Source: Paractinoplanes durhamensis (lineage in GTDB: Bacteria; Actinomycetota; Actinomycetes; Mycobacteriales; Micromonosporaceae). Taken from it: 64,000 nucleotides of DNA. The stretch spans positions 1 to 64,000 of the forward strand of contig NZ_BOML01000059.1 in the NCBI RefSeq assembly GCF_016862175.1, read 5' to 3'. The notes below the pieces were generated by a model. It had not been told where the DNA came from, did no database searches, and saw only the letters and a list, made by a program, of their open reading frames with translations. Position 1 is the first letter of the stretch. The number at the start of each line of letters is the position of its first letter. This document shows positions 25,761 to 33,619 of the stretch, one piece after another. Both the position numbers and the translations under genes were made by a program.

Positions 25761-28700
25761 ATGCTCGAAAACGAGCCAACGGGCGGTGAATTGGTCGGAG
25801 CGGTCACGCCGCCCGCCGATACCGCCGATAGCCCTACAACCACCCCTGTGCGCCGAACCAGGACCACACGCCGCAAGGCAGCCGCCCCAGCGGCCGAGGT
25901 CCCGGCATCAGAGGTTCCCGCGTCGGAGGACGCACCCGAGGCCGCACCGGTCCCGGTGAAGGCCACCCGCAGCCGTCGTAAGGTCGCCGCACCGGCGGCC
26001 CAATCGGTGGCCCAGCCGGCCGCCGAGGCCCCCGAGGACGGGGAAGCTCCGCCGGCCGAGGTGCCGGTGAAGGCGACCCGTGCCCGCCGGAAGAAGGTCG
26101 CGGCGCCCGCCGCCGCACCCGAGCCGGTCGAGGTGGTGTCCGTCGTGGCACTGCCGGTGGACGATCTCGTCGAGCCGGTCGTCGAGGAACCGGTCGTCGA
26201 AGAGGAAGCAGTCGAGGAGGAGCCGGCCGTCGTGGCCGAGCCGATCATCGGCGTGCTGCCGCTGGACGACGACTTCGTCGAGGAGGAGCAGCCCAAGCGC
26301 CGTACGCGCCGGGCGCCGCTGCCCCCCGCCGTACTCTTCATGCCGCCGGAGGCCACCGAGGAGCCGGTGGTGGCCCCGGCCGCCGCTCGCCGCACCCGGC
26401 GTGCCGCACCTGTCGTGCCGGTCGTGGCCGTCGAGCCGGAGGTCGCCGAGGCCGTGGCCGAGGTCGCCGAGCTGCCCGTCGAGGAACCGGCCGAGACCAC
26501 CCGCCGCAGCCGTCGCCGCCGTCGCGGAGGCGCCGCCGAGGACGCCGAGCCGATCGAGGCCGTGGCCGTGGCCGAGGTCGCCGAGCCGATTGTCGACGAG
26601 ACGGACGAGAGCGCCGACGACGTCGAGGACGACGACGACTCCGAGGACGAGCTGTCCGCGAGCCGCCGCCGTCGCCGGCGTGGCCGCCGCGGCCGTGGTC
26701 GCGGCAAGGGCCCGGCCGAGGACGGCGAGGAGTTCGCCGAGGGCGAGGAGCCGGTCGACGCGACGGCCGAGGACGAAGCCGAGGACGGCGAGGACGAGCC
26801 CGACGAGGGGGACGGCGTCACCCGCCGTCGCCGCCGCCGGCGCCGCAAGGGTTCCAGCGGCGACGGCGACACCGGGGGCATCGAGGACGGCGTGCACACC
26901 GTCGTGCGGGTGCGCGAGCCGCGCCGCAGCGACGAGGTGCAGGGCGTCTCCGGCTCGACCCGGCTCGAGGCCAAGCGCCAGCGCCGCCGGGACGGCCGCG
27001 AGCAGCGCCGGACCCGCCCGCCGATCCTGAGCGAGTCGGAGTTCCTGGCCCGCCGGGAAGCGGTCGACCGGGTCATGGTCGTCCGGCAGAAGTCGGACCG
27101 GACCCAGATCGCCGTGCTGGAAGACGGCATCCTGGTCGAGCACTACGTGGCCCGGGCCACCTCCGGCACCATGGTCGGCAACGTCTACCTCGGCAAGGTG
27201 CAGAACGTGCTGCCGAGCATGGAGGCGGCGTTCGTCGACGTCGGTCGCGGCCGTAACGCCGTGCTCTACGCCGGCGAGGTCAACTGGGACGCCACCGGTC
27301 TGGAAGGCCGGGCCCGCTCGATCGAGCAGGCGCTCAAGTCCGGCGACTCGGTGCTGGTGCAGGTCACCAAGGACCCGATCGGGCACAAGGGCGCCCGGCT
27401 GTCCAGCCACATCGCGCTCTCCGGCCGGCACCTGGTCTACGTGCCGAACGGCAACGCGTCCGGGATCAGCCGCAAGCTGCCGGACAACGAGCGCAAGCGG
27501 CTCCGGGACGTGCTGAAGAAGCTGGTGCCGGACGGCGCCGGGGTCATCGTGCGGACCGCGGCCGAGGGTGCCAGCGAGGACGAGCTGGCCCGCGACGTGA
27601 AGCGTCTGCAGGCCCAGTGGGAGGACATCCAGCGCCGGTCCGCCGAGGGCCACGCGCCGGTCGCTCTCTCCGAGGAGCCCGACCTGGTCATCCGGGTGGT
27701 CCGGGACCTCTTCAACGAGGACTTCCGCGAGCTCGTGGTGCAGGGCGACCAGGCGTACGGCGAGGTCGAGGAATACCTCAACTCGGTGTCGCCGGACCTT
27801 CTCGAGCGTCTGCACCGCTACACCGGGGTCGCCGACGTCTTCGCCGACAAGCGGATCGACGAGCAGATCCTCAAGGGTCTCGACCGCAAGGTGTTCCTGC
27901 CCTCGGGCGGCCACCTGGTGATCGACCGCACCGAGGCGATGACGGTGGTGGACGTCAACACCGGTAAGTACACCGGTGCCGGCGGCAACCTCGAGGAGAC
28001 GGTCACCCGGAACAACCTCGAGGCGGCCGAGGAGATCGTCCGGCAGCTGCGGCTGCGCGACCTCGGCGGCATCGTGGTCATCGACTTCATCGACATGGTG
28101 CTGGAGAGCAACCGCGACCTGGTGCTGCGGCGACTCACCGAGTGCCTGGGCCGGGACCGCACCAAGCACCAGGTCACCGAGATCACCTCGCTCGGCCTGG
28201 TGCAGATGACCCGCAAGCGGATCGGGTCCGGCCTGCTCGAGGCGTTCAGCGAGACCTGTGACCACTGCAAGGGCCGGGGCGTGCTGATCCACACCGAGCC
28301 GGTGCCGGAGAAGCGCAGCAACGGTGGCAGCGGCAACGGCGGCGGCACCCAGGTCAAGGCGGTTGCCGCGGCGCCGCGGATCGAGCAGCCGGCCGCACCG
28401 CAGCAGCAGCAACCGCAGCAGCAGCCGGCCTCGGGCCGGTCCCGCCGGCGGCGTGGCGGTGCCGAGGCGGCCTCGATCGAGGCGGCCGCGGCCGAAGCGG
28501 CGGCTGCCGTGGTCGAGGGGGAGCAGATCGCTCCGCTGGAGACCGTGGTCGTGGTCGAGCCGGTCGTGGTCCAGCCGGTCGTGGTCCAGCCGATCCGGGA
28601 GAGCCCGGTCGCGATCGCGGCCGACCTGCCGCCGATCGTCGGCTCCGGCATCGTGTCGGCCGCTCCCAGCGCGGTCAGCAAGGCCGAGCCGGGCGACGAC

Positions 28701-28919
28701 TACGACATCAGCGGCTACGACCTGTCCCGCTACGACTCGGACGTGCCGGCGGCTCCGGCCGAGGCGGCGTCCGACGAGGAGCCGTTGCGGCTGACCGGGT
28801 CGGACGACCCGGATGCGGCCGACGAGGACGACGAGGAAGAGGACGACGAGCCGGTGGGCGCGGGTGCGGGCCGCCGGCGGTCGCGGCGCGGTGGCGCCCG
28901 GCGGCGTACTCGCCCCTGA
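25761..28919 (+). CDS. rne: Ribonuclease E/G family endoribonuclease
   Basis: The 1052-aa RNase E/G has a central catalytic part (about residues 420-840): an S1-like domain (GTMVGNVYLGKVQNVLPSM, AAFVDVGRGRNAVLY), the DNase I-like region with the metal-binding Asp residues in VDVNTGK and VVIDFIDM, and the zinc-link cysteines CDHC. The ~400-residue N-terminal extension alternates acidic Val/Glu/Pro stretches with Arg clusters, and the ~200-residue tail is likewise low-complexity. In actinobacteria the catalytic core sits in the middle between such tails, which bind RNA and partners. ATG at 25761 follows GGAGAG. It initiates mRNA decay and rRNA/tRNA processing. A long perfect hairpin follows the stop. 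Confidence 0.95.
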   Translation: MLENEPTGGELVGAVTPPADTADSPTTTPVRRTRTTRRKAAAPAAEVPASEVPASEDAPEAAPVPVKATRSRRKVAAPAAQSVAQPAAEAPEDGEAPPAEVPVKATRARRKKVAAPAAAPEPVEVVSVVALPVDDLVEPVVEEPVVEEEAVEEEPAVVAEPIIGVLPLDDDFVEEEQPKRRTRRAPLPPAVLFMPPEATEEPVVAPAAARRTRRAAPVVPVVAVEPEVAEAVAEVAELPVEEPAETTRRSRRRRRGGAAEDAEPIEAVAVAEVAEPIVDETDESADDVEDDDDSEDELSASRRRRRRGRRGRGRGKGPAEDGEEFAEGEEPVDATAEDEAEDGEDEPDEGDGVTRRRRRRRRKGSSGDGDTGGIEDGVHTVVRVREPRRSDEVQGVSGSTRLEAKRQRRRDGREQRRTRPPILSESEFLARREAVDRVMVVRQKSDRTQIAVLEDGILVEHYVARATSGTMVGNVYLGKVQNVLPSMEAAFVDVGRGRNAVLYAGEVNWDATGLEGRARSIEQALKSGDSVLVQVTKDPIGHKGARLSSHIALSGRHLVYVPNGNASGISRKLPDNERKRLRDVLKKLVPDGAGVIVRTAAEGASEDELARDVKRLQAQWEDIQRRSAEGHAPVALSEEPDLVIRVVRDLFNEDFRELVVQGDQAYGEVEEYLNSVSPDLLERLHRYTGVADVFADKRIDEQILKGLDRKVFLPSGGHLVIDRTEAMTVVDVNTGKYTGAGGNLEETVTRNNLEAAEEIVRQLRLRDLGGIVVIDFIDMVLESNRDLVLRRLTECLGRDRTKHQVTEITSLGLVQMTRKRIGSGLLEAFSETCDHCKGRGVLIHTEPVPEKRSNGGSGNGGGTQVKAVAAAPRIEQPAAPQQQQPQQQPASGRSRRRRGGAEAASIEAAAAEAAAAVVEGEQIAPLETVVVVEPVVVQPVVVQPIRESPVAIAADLPPIVGSGIVSAAPSAVSKAEPGDDYDISGYDLSRYDSDVPAAPAEAASDEEPLRLTGSDDPDAADEDDEEEDDEPVGAGAGRRRSRRGGARRRTRP

Positions 28920-28926
28920 TTTCGGA

Positions 28927-28980
28927 ACGACGGTGGGCAGTTCGGTAAAGAAACCTAACTACTGAACTGCCCACCGTCGT
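28927..28980 (+). terminator. Long hairpin after rne
   Basis: A perfect 17-bp stem (28927-28943 with 28964-28980) closes a 20-nt AT-richer loop; flanking TTCG/CGAA can extend it past a 2-nt bulge. No T tract follows. It may end rne transcripts or stabilise their 3' ends. Confidence 0.75.
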
Positions 28981-28990
28981 CGAAGTCCGC

Positions 28991-28996
28991 TAACCT
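28991..28996 (+). promoter_or_regulatory. -10 element upstream of lipoprotein gene
   Basis: TAACCT fits TANNNT and lies just past the rne hairpin, giving an ~80-nt leader that ends in GAGGAGA before the ATG at 29083. Confidence 0.4.
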
Positions 28997-29082
28997 CGCG
29001 GGGATCGCCCTTCCAACCGCCCCACCGCCGCCCTTGAGCGGACTGAAGGCGGTTCCTCTTTCCCCCGAGGAGACCGACCCCG

Positions 29083-29583
29083 ATGCGACGCCTCGCATTC
29101 CTGATAGTTCTGCCCTTCCTGGCTGCCGGTTGCTCCGGCGGCGATGACACCGCGGCCACCGCCGGCGGCGTCACGTCGGCCCCCGGCGGTTCCGCGGCCG
29201 CGCCGGCACCGGTCGACCCGTCCGCGGCGGCGGCCGGCGACAAGGCCCTCTCCGGCAACACCAAGGCGATCTGCGACCAGGCCACCCGCACCAGCACGAG
29301 CTTCGGCGAGACCTTCATCGCCGACCTCAAGCTGCAGATCGATGCCGCCGGTAAGGATGCGGCGGCCAAGAGCCGGGCCCAGGAGAAGATCGACCAGGAT
29401 GTGTCGAGCTACTCGGGCGCGCTCGCCGGCATGGCGAAGCTGGCCGACGACAAGGCGCTCAAGAGCGCGCTCACCCAGATGAGCAAGCAGGTCAAGGCGT
29501 TGAAGGGCGACGTCACCAAAATCAACGCGGACAAGATGTCGGAGATCACGGCTACCCTGGACAAGGCCTGCGGTAAGAGCTGA
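29083..29583 (+). CDS. Secreted lipoprotein, function unknown
   Basis: The 166-aa protein has a lipoprotein signal (MRRLAFLIVLPFLAAGC, lipobox LAAGC with Cys17). An Ala/Pro/Ser-rich linker (~18-52) precedes a helical domain of ~110 residues with two cysteines (ICDQATR and DKACGKS) that may form a disulfide. The heptad-like pattern (KLADDKALKSALTQMSKQV) suggests a helical bundle. It should be anchored on the outer face of the membrane. The ribosome-binding site GAGGAGA precedes the ATG. No family recognised; its place between rne and rplU is probably incidental. Confidence 0.85.
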   Translation: MRRLAFLIVLPFLAAGCSGGDDTAATAGGVTSAPGGSAAAPAPVDPSAAAAGDKALSGNTKAICDQATRTSTSFGETFIADLKLQIDAAGKDAAAKSRAQEKIDQDVSSYSGALAGMAKLADDKALKSALTQMSKQVKALKGDVTKINADKMSEITATLDKACGKS

Positions 29584-29593
29584 GGTCCCCGGT

Positions 29594-29731
29594 TTGGGTT
29601 CGGCGTGGCTGATGAAGTACGCTTGCCGACGGCGCTTTTCATGCGCCTTTCCCCGCGCGATCCTGGCCGGGAAGCACCATCCGCCAAGCAGCGGTCTCAT
29701 CGCTGCGTAAGTCTCAGGGAGTCCGCGTCCG
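29594..29731 (+). promoter_or_regulatory. rplU-rpmA promoter and structured leader
   Basis: TTGGGT (29594-29599) and TACGCT (29618-29623) are spaced by 18 bases and form a plausible promoter with a start near 29630. The ~100-nt leader contains two hairpins, GGCGC/GCGCC and GCAGCG/CGCTGC. Ribosomal-protein leaders are often autoregulatory; whether this one is remains unknown. Confidence 0.5.
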
Positions 29732-30046
29732 ATGTACGCGATCGTCAAGACCGGCGGCAAGCAGTACAAGGTTGCCGAGGGCGACGTGATCGAGGTCGAG
29801 AAGCTCGCGGGCGTGCCCGGCGATGCGCTCACGCTCGCCGCAGTCCTCCTCGTCGACGGTGACAACCTGGTGACCGACGCGGCCAAGCTTGCCAACGTTA
29901 CGGTGTCCGGCGAGATCGCCGAGCACACCAAGGGTCCGAAGATCCGGATCCACAAGTTCAAGAACAAGACCGGCTACCACAAGCGCCAGGGGCATCGTCA
30001 GCCTCTGACCAAGATCAAGGTCACCGGCATCAAGAGCGGGAAGTAA
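29732..30046 (+). CDS. rplU: 50S ribosomal protein L21
   Basis: The 104-aa protein begins MYAIVKTGGKQYKVAEGD, the L21 signature, and ends in the basic RNA-binding tail YHKRQGHRQPLTKIKVTGI. It binds 23S rRNA in the large subunit. It heads the rplU-rpmA pair, followed by obgE, as in most bacteria. The ATG is preceded by GGGAG about 12 bases upstream and a structured leader. Confidence 0.98.
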   Translation: MYAIVKTGGKQYKVAEGDVIEVEKLAGVPGDALTLAAVLLVDGDNLVTDAAKLANVTVSGEIAEHTKGPKIRIHKFKNKTGYHKRQGHRQPLTKIKVTGIKSGK

Positions 30047-30060
30047 GGGGCGGATCACTC

Positions 30061-30318
30061 ATGGCTCACAAAAAGGGTGCGTCCAGCTCGCGCAACGGCC
30101 GTGACTCCGCCGCTCAGCGGCTCGGCGTCAAGCGGTTCGGTGGCCAGCTGGTCAACGCGGGCGAGATCCTGATCCGTCAGCGCGGCACGAAGTTCCACCC
30201 GGGCGAGCTCGTCGGCCGTGGCGGCGACGACACGCTGTTCGCGCTGGCCAGCGGCAACGTGCTCTTCGGCACCAGCCGTGGTCGCAAGACCGTCAGCATC
30301 GTTCCGGTCTCCCAGTAA
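30061..30318 (+). CDS. rpmA: 50S ribosomal protein L27
   Basis: The 85-aa L27 starts MAHKKGASSSRNGRDS and includes the conserved core RLGVKRFGGQ...ILIRQRGTKFHPG. Its N-terminal tail reaches the peptidyl-transferase centre. It starts 14 bases after rplU and is followed by a strong terminator. Confidence 0.98.
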   Translation: MAHKKGASSSRNGRDSAAQRLGVKRFGGQLVNAGEILIRQRGTKFHPGELVGRGGDDTLFALASGNVLFGTSRGRKTVSIVPVSQ

Positions 30319-30327
30319 TTCTTGCAG

Positions 30328-30370
30328 CAGCGGGCCACGGACCCTCCGGGGTTCGCGGCCCGCTGTTTTT
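30328..30370 (+). terminator. Rho-independent terminator between rpmA and obgE
   Basis: The 9-bp arms CAGCGGGCC (30328-30336) and GGCCCGCTG (30357-30365) are followed by five T, then GTTTT. Incomplete termination would allow obgE readthrough; its ribosome-binding site starts only a few bases on. Confidence 0.85.
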
Positions 30371-30388
30371 GTTTTAGGAGTTGAGCAA

Positions 30389-31894
30389 GTGACCACGTTC
30401 GTCGATCGGGTCGTGCTGCACCTGCAGGCGGGTGACGGCGGGCACGGCTGCGTCTCGGTACGCCGGGAGAAGTTCAAGCCACTCGGTGGGCCCGACGGTG
30501 GCAACGGCGGGCACGGCGGCAGCATCACGCTCGTCGTCGACCCGCAGCAGCACACGCTGCTCGACTTCCACTTCCACCCGCACATCAAGGCGCCCACCGG
30601 CACCAGCGGCGCGGGTGCCAACCGGGACGGCGCCAACGGCAAGGACCTGGTCGTGCAGGTGCCGGCCGGCACCGTCGTGCACAGCGAGGACGGCGAAGTG
30701 CTGGCCGACCTGGTCGGCGAGGGCGCCACCTTCGAGGTGGCCCGCGGCGGCCGTGGTGGCCGGGGCAACGCCTCGCTGGCCAACACCCGGCGCAAGGTGC
30801 CCGGTTTCGCCGAGCTCGGCGAGCCCGGCGAGCACCTCGACGTGGTGCTCGAGCTGAAGAGCGTGGCGGACGTGGGGCTGGTCGGCTTCCCGTCGGCCGG
30901 CAAGTCGTCGCTCATCTCGGTGATCTCCGCGGCCAAGCCCAAGATCGCCGACTACCCGTTCACCACCCTGGTGCCCAACCTGGGCGTGGTGCAGGCCGGC
31001 GACCAGACGTTCACCGTGGCCGACGTGCCCGGGTTGATCCCGGGTGCGGCCACCGGCAAGGGCCTCGGCATGCAGTTCCTGCGGCACATCGAGCGCACCT
31101 CGGTGCTGGTGCACGTGCTCGACGCGGCCACGCCGGAGATCGACCGCGACCCGCTGGCCGACCTCGACGCGATCGAGGCCGAGCTGTCCGCGTACGGCGG
31201 CCTCGAGGACCGGCCGCGACTCGTGGTGCTCAACAAGATCGACATCCCGGACGGCCGGGACCTGGCCGAGATGGTCCGCCCCGACCTGGAGGCCCGTGGC
31301 TTCCAGGTGTTCGAGGTCAGCGCGATCACCCGCGAGGGGCTCAAGGAGCTGATGTTCGCCCTCGCCGCCACGGTCGCCGAGCACCGGCTCGCCACCCCGG
31401 AGCCGGAGCCGACCCGGGCCGTCGTCCGCCCGCGCGCGGTCGACGAGAGCGGCTTCACCGTCGAGCAGGACGAAGAGGGCGTCTTCGTGGTGCGCGGCAG
31501 CAAGGTCGAGCGCTGGATCAAGCAGACCAACTTCGACAACGACGAGGCCGTGGGCTACCTGTCCGACCGTCTCGACCGGCTCGGCGTCGAGGCCGAGCTC
31601 GGCAAGAAGGGCGCGAAGGCCGGCGATCCGGTGCGGATCGGCGTGATGGAGTTCGACTGGCAGCCCAACGCCGGCGAGTACGTCACCGGGCCGCGCGGCA
31701 CCGACTCCCGCCTGGAGGAGGACACCCACCGGGCCAGTGCGTCGCAGCGGCTCGCCGCCCGCAAGGCACGCCGGGTCCGCTCCGACGACGAGCTGCTGCA
31801 CATGGCTCCGGACGGCACGGTCACCACCCTGGCGAACGCCCAACGGCCGGTGCTCGTCACCGAGTCCGACGATGAGGACGACACCGGCGAATAG
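30389..31894 (+). CDS. obgE: Obg-family GTPase (CgtA)
   Basis: The 501-aa GTPase acts in late 50S assembly and stress control. The Gly-rich Obg fold occupies ~1-160 (GGPDGGNGGHGGSITLVV). The G domain has G1 GFPSAGKSS at ~168, G3 DVPGLIPGA and G4 NKID. The C-terminal OCT domain (~350-430) and a basic/acidic tail follow, typical of actinobacterial Obg. GTG at 30389 follows AGGAG by eight bases; upstream in-frame sequence overlaps rpmA and is not used. The rplU-rpmA-obgE order is widely conserved. Confidence 0.97.
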   Translation: MTTFVDRVVLHLQAGDGGHGCVSVRREKFKPLGGPDGGNGGHGGSITLVVDPQQHTLLDFHFHPHIKAPTGTSGAGANRDGANGKDLVVQVPAGTVVHSEDGEVLADLVGEGATFEVARGGRGGRGNASLANTRRKVPGFAELGEPGEHLDVVLELKSVADVGLVGFPSAGKSSLISVISAAKPKIADYPFTTLVPNLGVVQAGDQTFTVADVPGLIPGAATGKGLGMQFLRHIERTSVLVHVLDAATPEIDRDPLADLDAIEAELSAYGGLEDRPRLVVLNKIDIPDGRDLAEMVRPDLEARGFQVFEVSAITREGLKELMFALAATVAEHRLATPEPEPTRAVVRPRAVDESGFTVEQDEEGVFVVRGSKVERWIKQTNFDNDEAVGYLSDRLDRLGVEAELGKKGAKAGDPVRIGVMEFDWQPNAGEYVTGPRGTDSRLEEDTHRASASQRLAARKARRVRSDDELLHMAPDGTVTTLANAQRPVLVTESDDEDDTGE

Positions 31895-31951
31895 GACGTT
31901 GTCCAGCTTGACGCAACCATCCGGCAAGGGTGCTCGCTTAGAGTCACCGTC

Positions 31952-32455
31952 GTGCTGATCGAATCCCGCCCCGGCCTGGACCCGGAACTCGGTGCCCTGG
32001 TCACGGCCCAGCAAAGGGAGATCCGGGAGATTGACGGGGGCATGAACACCAAGGTGTTCATGCCTCACGATGACTCTGCGTATCTGGTGGCGGTCGTCAA
32101 CGAGCGGGCCGTCGCGTGCGGCGCCTGGCAGGCGATGGAACCGGGCGCGGTCGAACTCAAGCGGATGTATGTGCGGCCGGCCTTCCGCGGCCGGGGCATC
32201 GCCCGCCAGATGATCGTCGCGATCGAGGAGGAGGCGCTGGCCGCGGGCCGGCCGGTCATCCGGCTCGAGACCGGCAACTATCTGCCCGCGGCGATCGCCC
32301 TCTACCAGTCGTCGGGCTACCAGCCGATCCCGGCCTACGGCCCGTACGTCGGCAACCCGTACAGCGTCTGCTTCGAGAAGCGCCTGGCGGCGTTAGTCCA
32401 CCCGTCCAACCACCCCGCCACCACCCTTGGCCGGACTAAAGACAGAGTCCAATAG
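31952..32455 (+). CDS. GNAT family N-acetyltransferase
   Basis: The 167-aa enzyme has the GNAT acetyl-CoA loop RPAFRGRGIARQMI (motif A) and the motif B region AIALYQSSGYQPIPAYGPY. The ELKRMYVRP strand precedes motif A as in small-molecule acetyltransferases. Substrate unknown. GTG at 31952 lacks a ribosome-binding site, but TAGAGT ends seven bases upstream, suggesting a leaderless mRNA. The last 20 bases overlap the 3' end of convergent trpS. Confidence 0.88.
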   Translation: MLIESRPGLDPELGALVTAQQREIREIDGGMNTKVFMPHDDSAYLVAVVNERAVACGAWQAMEPGAVELKRMYVRPAFRGRGIARQMIVAIEEEALAAGRPVIRLETGNYLPAAIALYQSSGYQPIPAYGPYVGNPYSVCFEKRLAALVHPSNHPATTLGRTKDRVQ

Positions 32456-33401
32456 CCACCTTCGTACGGCGTACCGTCGCAAGCGCCGCAGGCTGCACCC
32501 GGGCCTTGCCCTCCGCCAAGATCTCGCGGACGTGGCCGGGGTCGGCGGAAAGCTCGGCGTGCCGCGCCCGGATCGGCGCGAGCAACTCGACCACCGCGTC
32601 GGTGACCTCGCGTTTCAGCGCGCCGTAGGACGTGAACTCGCCCGGCTTCTCGTCGGTGCAGGCGCTGAGGATGGCGAGCAGGTTGCTGACGCCGGGCTGA
32701 TTTTCCGGATCGTGCCGGACGATGCCCACGGTGTCGGTCACCGCGCGCGAGATCGCCTTGCGGATCGTCTCGGGCGGGTCGAGCAGACCGATCCGGCCGG
32801 CCGGCGTGGGGGCGCTCTTGCTCATCTTCCGGGTCGGATCGGCCAGGTCCATGATCCGTGCGGCCGCGTCGGGGCGAATGCCCTCGGGCACGGTGAAGGT
32901 CTCCCCGTAGCGTGCGTTGAACCTTAGCGCGAGCGTGCGGGCCAGCTCCAGATGCTGGCTCTGATCCTCGCCGACCGGCACCTGGTCGACGTCGTGCACC
33001 AGGATGTCGGCGGCCATCAGCACCGGATAGGTGAGCAGGCTCAGCCGCACCGGCCCGCCCGCCGCCGACTTCTCCTTGAACTGGATCATGCGAGCCGCCT
33101 CGCCGAAGGCGGCCGTGCACTCCAGTAGGTAGTGCAGCTCGGTGTGCTCGGGGACCTGCGAGTTCGCGATGATCGGCGTGCGGTGTGGATCGACGCCGGC
33201 CGCCAGCAGCAGGGTGGCCACGTCGAGCGTGTTCGCCCGCACCTGGGCCGGATCGTGCTCCATGGTCAGCGCGTGCAGGTCGGCGATCATCGCGATCGAG
33301 TCGGTGGCCGCCTGCGCGGCGACCAGCGGGCGCATGGCGCCCAGCAGATTTCCGAGGTGCAGCTTGCCGGTCGGCTGAAAGCCGGTGAGTCGCTTGGTCA
33401 T
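32436..33401 (-). CDS. trpS: Tryptophanyl-tRNA synthetase
   Basis: The 321-aa class Ic synthetase charges tRNA-Trp. It begins with TGFQPTGKLHLGN, where HLGN is the HIGH equivalent near residues 14-17, and carries DPTRKMSKS near residue 195. GEDQSQHLELAR, a TrpRS signature, lies between. Length is normal. The ATG at 33401 follows GGAAGGA. Upstream is a complete Trp attenuator with a leader peptide and terminator (33466-33570), so expression should rise when charged tRNA-Trp is scarce. As I recall, a Streptomyces indolmycin-resistant TrpRS gene is controlled the same way; whether this enzyme resists indolmycin cannot be judged here. Its 3' end overlaps a convergent GNAT gene by 20 bp. Confidence 0.96.
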   Translation of the reverse strand: MTKRLTGFQPTGKLHLGNLLGAMRPLVAAQAATDSIAMIADLHALTMEHDPAQVRANTLDVATLLLAAGVDPHRTPIIANSQVPEHTELHYLLECTAAFGEAARMIQFKEKSAAGGPVRLSLLTYPVLMAADILVHDVDQVPVGEDQSQHLELARTLALRFNARYGETFTVPEGIRPDAAARIMDLADPTRKMSKSAPTPAGRIGLLDPPETIRKAISRAVTDTVGIVRHDPENQPGVSNLLAILSACTDEKPGEFTSYGALKREVTDAVVELLAPIRARHAELSADPGHVREILAEGKARVQPAALATVRRTKVAIGLCL

Positions 33402-33465
33402 GGCGGGATTCCTTCCGTACGGGGTAGGTGGCGCCCCGCCGGAAACCGGCCGTTACATGCGAGAA

Positions 33466-33488
33466 CGGCCGCCCGGAGGGGGCGGCCG
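33466..33488 (-). terminator. trpS attenuator terminator hairpin (3:4)
   Basis: On the minus strand CGGCCGCCC (33488-33480) and GGGCGGCCG (33474-33466) form a perfect 9-bp stem with a 5-nt loop, followed by TTCTC. Its 5' arm can instead pair with GGGCGGC at 33521-33515 to form an antiterminator. Confidence 0.85.
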
Positions 33489-33522
33489 CGATGAGGTCAT
33501 GCGCGTCTGGGTGAGCCGCCCG

Positions 33523-33558
33523 TCAGGGCAGCCACCAGCAGAGGTTCGTGGCGCGCAT
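33523..33558 (-). CDS. trpS leader peptide (MRATNLCWWLP)
   Basis: This 11-codon open frame lies 122 bases upstream of trpS and has two adjacent Trp codons at positions 8 and 9. GCTGCCC (33532-33526), covering the last codons, can pair with GGGCGGC (33521-33515); the latter can also pair with the 5' arm of the terminator. Ribosome stalling at the Trp codons would mask segment 1 and favour the antiterminator. TAGCAT on the minus strand ends six bases before the ATG, so the mRNA should start at the leader's own A. The function is regulatory translation, not the peptide itself. Confidence 0.85.
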   Translation of the reverse strand: MRATNLCWWLP

Positions 33559-33564
33559 AACGCC

Positions 33565-33570
33565 ATGCTA
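33565..33570 (-). promoter_or_regulatory. -10 element of the trpS leader transcript
   Basis: TAGCAT on the minus strand is followed by exactly six bases and the ATG of the leader peptide, predicting a leaderless leader mRNA. No clear -35 box is seen. Confidence 0.5.
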
Positions 33571-33619
33571 CCGCGAGGCGGTCATGTGCCGGACCGGCCG
33601 GACGGGCATGATGGTCGTC

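Noticed and set aside
25908..28412. Long open frame antisense to rne (834 codons)
   Set aside because: It mirrors a conserved gene, gives a His/Leu/Asp/Arg-rich peptide without domains, and arises from GC-rich third positions; the same holds for long antisense frames over valS, ileS, rsbP-like, pepN and lepA.
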